Source: Torreya grandis (Eukaryota > Streptophyta > Pinopsida > Cupressales > Taxaceae). From it: a stretch of DNA of 64,000 nt. The stretch spans positions 6,167,501 through 6,231,500 of the forward strand of contig JARHVA010000122.1 in assembly GCA_037957365.1 (NCBI GenBank), read 5' to 3'. Position numbers and translations under genes: made by a program. The notes beneath the pieces were generated by a model. That model did not search any database and was not told the DNA's origin. It saw nothing but the letters and a program-made list of their open reading frames with translations. Below are positions 60,990 through 64,000 of the stretch, piece after piece; positions within the stretch are counted from its first letter, which is position 1; each line of letters begins with the position of its first letter.

Positions 60990-61440
60990 CATTATATGGG
61001 ATGATATTACAAAATTAATTTGTAAAAATGCACAAAAATTCAAAAATCTTTTTGCATATTCTCTTTTGCTCATATGAAATAATTGCCAACTCCATTTTTC
61101 TAAATGCATTCAAAATGTTATGTTACATGTCAAAAGCTTATATGCCTTTACACAAAAATTAATTATCTCTAACGTTTAATTTTTATTTATCATGTGAATT
61201 TTTTTTCAAATTTATCATGTCAAAAACATTCAAAATATTATGTTATATGTCAAAAGTTTTTACGCATTTACGCAAAAATTCATGATATCTATCCTTTATT
61301 TTCTATCACTCATGTGGAAAATTTTTCAGCTTATCATACTAAACATGTTATAAATGTTATGATTCATGTCAAAATTTTCTATGCATTCATGCACAAATTC
61401 ATACTCTCTATCCCTTGTTTTCTATCTCTCATGTGAAATG
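60990..61440. repeat. 120-bp tandem repeat
   Basis: Anchors TCAAAATGTTATGTTACATG at 61110, 61230 and 61350, with part of an earlier copy from about 60990. It encodes the ORF 61194-61436, which is repeat-derived. Confidence 0.85.
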
Positions 61441-61855
61441 TTATTTATAATCATATTTCTATACAACTTATAACTCCACTTACATGCATTTTAGCCCATA
61501 TACATGGTTTCTACCTAAATGTATATGCCTCCTTGGCTACTCTTGTTTCAATGTCATATTTCATGCAGAGGAAAGAAATCCCTTCTCCTCCTCTCCCTCA
61601 AGAGGGTGATAGCTACTTTCCCTCTAACCGGGTCCATGCTATCACCCCTCCAAAAGGTGAAGTGGCCTATACTATTATTCTTAATGTATACATTTAGCCT
61701 ATAGCTTCTTCAACCATCTTCAACATATGTGCTTACATGTTCAATCAAAAGTAACTAGGGTTTGCACTTGTGAGACTCTAAGGGATCAAATCAATAGTTT
61801 GAGCAAGTTACTTTCATATTTGCACATGTAAAATCAGTTATTACATGAAAAGATC

Positions 61856-62191
61856 ATGACATTGGAAAATCAGATCATAATGCAAAAGCCTCAAAGGAAC
61901 CCTAGTGTCAATCATGTATATACACCTTCACCTAGTCAATTGGTTGCAAGCAATGTTACATATCAAAACAATAAATCACAACAAAGTAAATCTATAACTA
62001 GTGATTCAAAAAGCATTCAAAGATCAAATAAGAGTCCAAGTGAGGTATTAAGGGAGATGGTTAAATATAAGTTGATCAAACTACCTCCTCTACATCCGGT
62101 GAGAAGATACAGATATTATTGTGAATATCATAGAATGCATGGACATCACACAGGTTCATGTTTGGCAATGAAAAACATATACAATAGATAA
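61856..62191 (+). pseudogene. Gag C-terminus with CCHC-like knuckle, Tat-like element
   Basis: Open frame of 111 codons. The first half is Ser/Gln/Asn-rich. SPSEVLREMVKYKLIKLPPL precedes the knuckle YYCEYHRMHGHHTGSCLAMK (62112-62173), with C-x2-H, H and C ligands as in Tat-type gag, where 'CxYHRxHGHxTxxC' is usual. No protease or RT follows, so the element is internally deleted or displaced. The frame is open, but the gene is only a fragment. Confidence 0.7.
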
Positions 62192-62199
62192 TTACTAAG

Positions 62200-63445
62200 A
62201 AGGACCCTATACAAGGTAAATCAGTCAAACAATCCACAATGACATAAGAACACATTCAAAAAGGGTTAAATTCAAAAATAGTACAAAAGTGGTTACCAAA
62301 GCATAACTCAGAATAACAAAAGGATCAAAAATCAAAATTAGAACAATAGACAGTACCACAAGCATAGGTAAAAAAATAAAAAGATGCAACTCTACCTCTC
62401 CAAAATAAGGCTTAACTTTCAAAGTAGTATGGGTTTGGTCAGAAATACATACAATAGTTTGATTATCAAGGTCAAGGGTTAGGCAAGTAGGCTCAAGGCA
62501 TCACTACTCCCATTTTATCAGTTGATAATGTGTCACCAAGGTTTGGGATTTATTGAACATCCTAAGGCAAATCATTCATAGACACAATTTATAAAAGGAA
62601 AATATCTAGATACAATAAAAGTCAACACCAACATTCCATTGGTTCAAAATCAAGATGATAATGATGAGTGGAACAACATAGGTTATTATGATTTATAAGA
62701 TACTGACAATGAATCTAGATATTTAAAATCATATTCGTAGCCATTCCCTCATGCTTCAAAATCATACATGATTCCTTTGTTCGATATAGGACACCATGAT
62801 AGGGAGTCTCTCATGAGACTCATCAATTAGTATCATCTCTTCTCAATTTTACTTGTACATAGTTTCTTTTTGCTTACTTGTATATAATTTTTTTAGTATT
62901 ACCTGTACATAGTTTTTATTACTTGATTATACATATCTCAGATATTTCAAATTATAAAAACAATATAAATTTACAAAATATAAAAAACAATATCACATTT
63001 CACAAATCTAAAAACATTTAAATATGTCAAACAACAAAAACATTTTGATTGTATGAATCATCCATGCTTTACACTGCTACTACTATGCTAGGACTTACAT
63101 TTGCTATTTCATGCTATTGTATGTTGATTTATCTACATTACCATGCTTCACTTGATCTTCTTTAAGTGTGTGCAGTGACATCTAACTACTTGATTGCTTC
63201 ACTCTACCCATTGAGGGGGCATCTTACTTCTAAATTCAAGACACACTTTGATATACATACCCACTGTGGGCATATTATACATGACTACACCATCTAGGTT
63301 ATGTTATTCCTATACTACACACTCCAAGTTATCATGTTGATGTGCATTACTTACTAGATTACATAGATTACTTAATCAACATTTCACTAGTATATAGTAA
63401 TTGTGTATTTCTTAGCATATATGTAGACTTTTACTACTCATGTCT
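62200..63445. other. Remnant 3' part of the Tat-like element, no domain recognised
   Basis: Short readable peptide pieces near 62745-62830 (SYMIPLFDIGHHDRESLMR) but no PR, RT or INT. CATTGAGGGGGCATCT at about 63211 resembles the 'GGGGGCAT' stretch near the 3' end of Ogre-like elements. Confidence 0.4.
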
Positions 63446-64000
63446 TGTTAGGTTGTGGAGCTAAAAGCTTTACCAGGATGCGAACAGGAGGAGTTGCTGA
63501 AGTGTCACAATAATCGGCGTCGGTCAGGACAACTGACGTCGGTCAGGAGTGGACAGGAAGCTACCGACATCGGTCAAGGATCAGTCAATGTCGATCACCT
63601 CTAGATAGACAGGGACTGACGTTGGTCGCCTGTGCGGTTCCAGAATTGTGAGTTGATGAATTGTTAGTTTAATGAACCAGTTGTTTGCATGTAAAAGACT
63701 ATTTTTGGTCTTGATTTGCATGTCTAATTATTGTAATTAGGGTCTAATTATTGTATGCATGAGATCTATATAATAGACTCATGGGCTATATTGTAAAGTG
63801 TGTTAGATAGCCATTGTGCTTGTAGAGAGAGCAAGAGTAGCTCCTCCTAGTTCCAAAGGGGTGCTGAGTGTGTATGATCAGGGAGAGTTGTAGGTTGTGC
63901 AAGTTTTGGTAGAAGATCCACCAGGGTACTGGTTGAAGAATCATAAGGACTTGGTGAGGCAAGGACATGGGTTCTTCAGGGTGTACAGATATCTACATGG
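63446..64000 (+). repeat. Partial LTR, probably Ty1/copia, running off the window
   Basis: Begins TGTTAGGTTGTGGAGC, the usual copia LTR start. A GC-richer segment follows (63480-63640) with repeated GACGTCGGTCAGGA-like words and about 12 CpG. A TATA box TATATAATA is at 63768-63776. The end lies outside the window, so 5' LTR, 3' LTR and solo LTR cannot be told apart; the family is judged from the start only. Confidence 0.6.

Noticed and set aside
1..64000. tRNA, rRNA and organelle-derived segments
   Set aside because: Looked for conserved arms and rRNA words on both strands and saw none. Short or decayed tRNAs could be missed without a covariance search.

Overview
This is plant nuclear DNA from a large, repeat-swollen genome, in the style of a gymnosperm or similar; the species cannot be fixed from the sequence. 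The window is AT-rich and shows no intact host gene. It is made of decayed retrotransposons, DNA-transposon remains and many tandem-repeat families. Most coding remnants carry TAG, TAA or TGA where the family has Q, W or R. That is the pattern expected from long-term deamination of methylated cytosine.

1-9.9 kb: a compound satellite (ATTAGGG-rich block plus AT-rich spacer, four copies) is split by a 5'-truncated LINE (1281-5311) with a 13-bp target-site duplication. Heptamer repeats, a 40-bp repeat and a 390-bp tandem duplication follow. 10.3-14.5 kb: two arrays of a near-palindromic satellite (core ATACCTTGAAGGTAT); the first has a 236-bp higher-order repeat. 14.7-17.6 kb: a transposon-protein fragment and a second, minus-strand LINE relic.

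20.2-43.2 kb: a nested insertion resolved to the base at both levels. A Ty1/copia element (20211-43169; LTRs about 655 bp; TSD ATGAT; 5268 bp without its guest) was interrupted inside its RT region by a 17.7-kb minus-strand Ty3/gypsy element of Tat type (24018-41703; TSD GAGTA). The guest has giant LTRs of about 5.76 kb. Each LTR contains a same-sense, roughly 1,100-codon degraded reading frame of unknown family, plus two clusters of imperfect hairpins near its sense 5' end. Its interior reads gag, PR, archaeal-type RNase H, RT, RNase H, INT.

44.5-52.6 kb: two arrays of one 18-bp minisatellite flank two convergent gene relics. One is a spliced plus-strand gene of unrecognised family with a TATA box just inside the left array. 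The other is a minus-strand hAT transposase starting just inside the right array. With a short imperfect terminal inverted match (AGGGT-GACTGCAC), this may be one large two-gene hAT transposon; no TSD was found.

52.6-64 kb: microsatellites, then the remains of a second Tat-like plus-strand element (TATA, PBS-like site, gag pieces with a CCHC-like knuckle, three internal tandem-repeat blocks). The window ends inside a fresher, CpG-containing LTR that begins at 63446.
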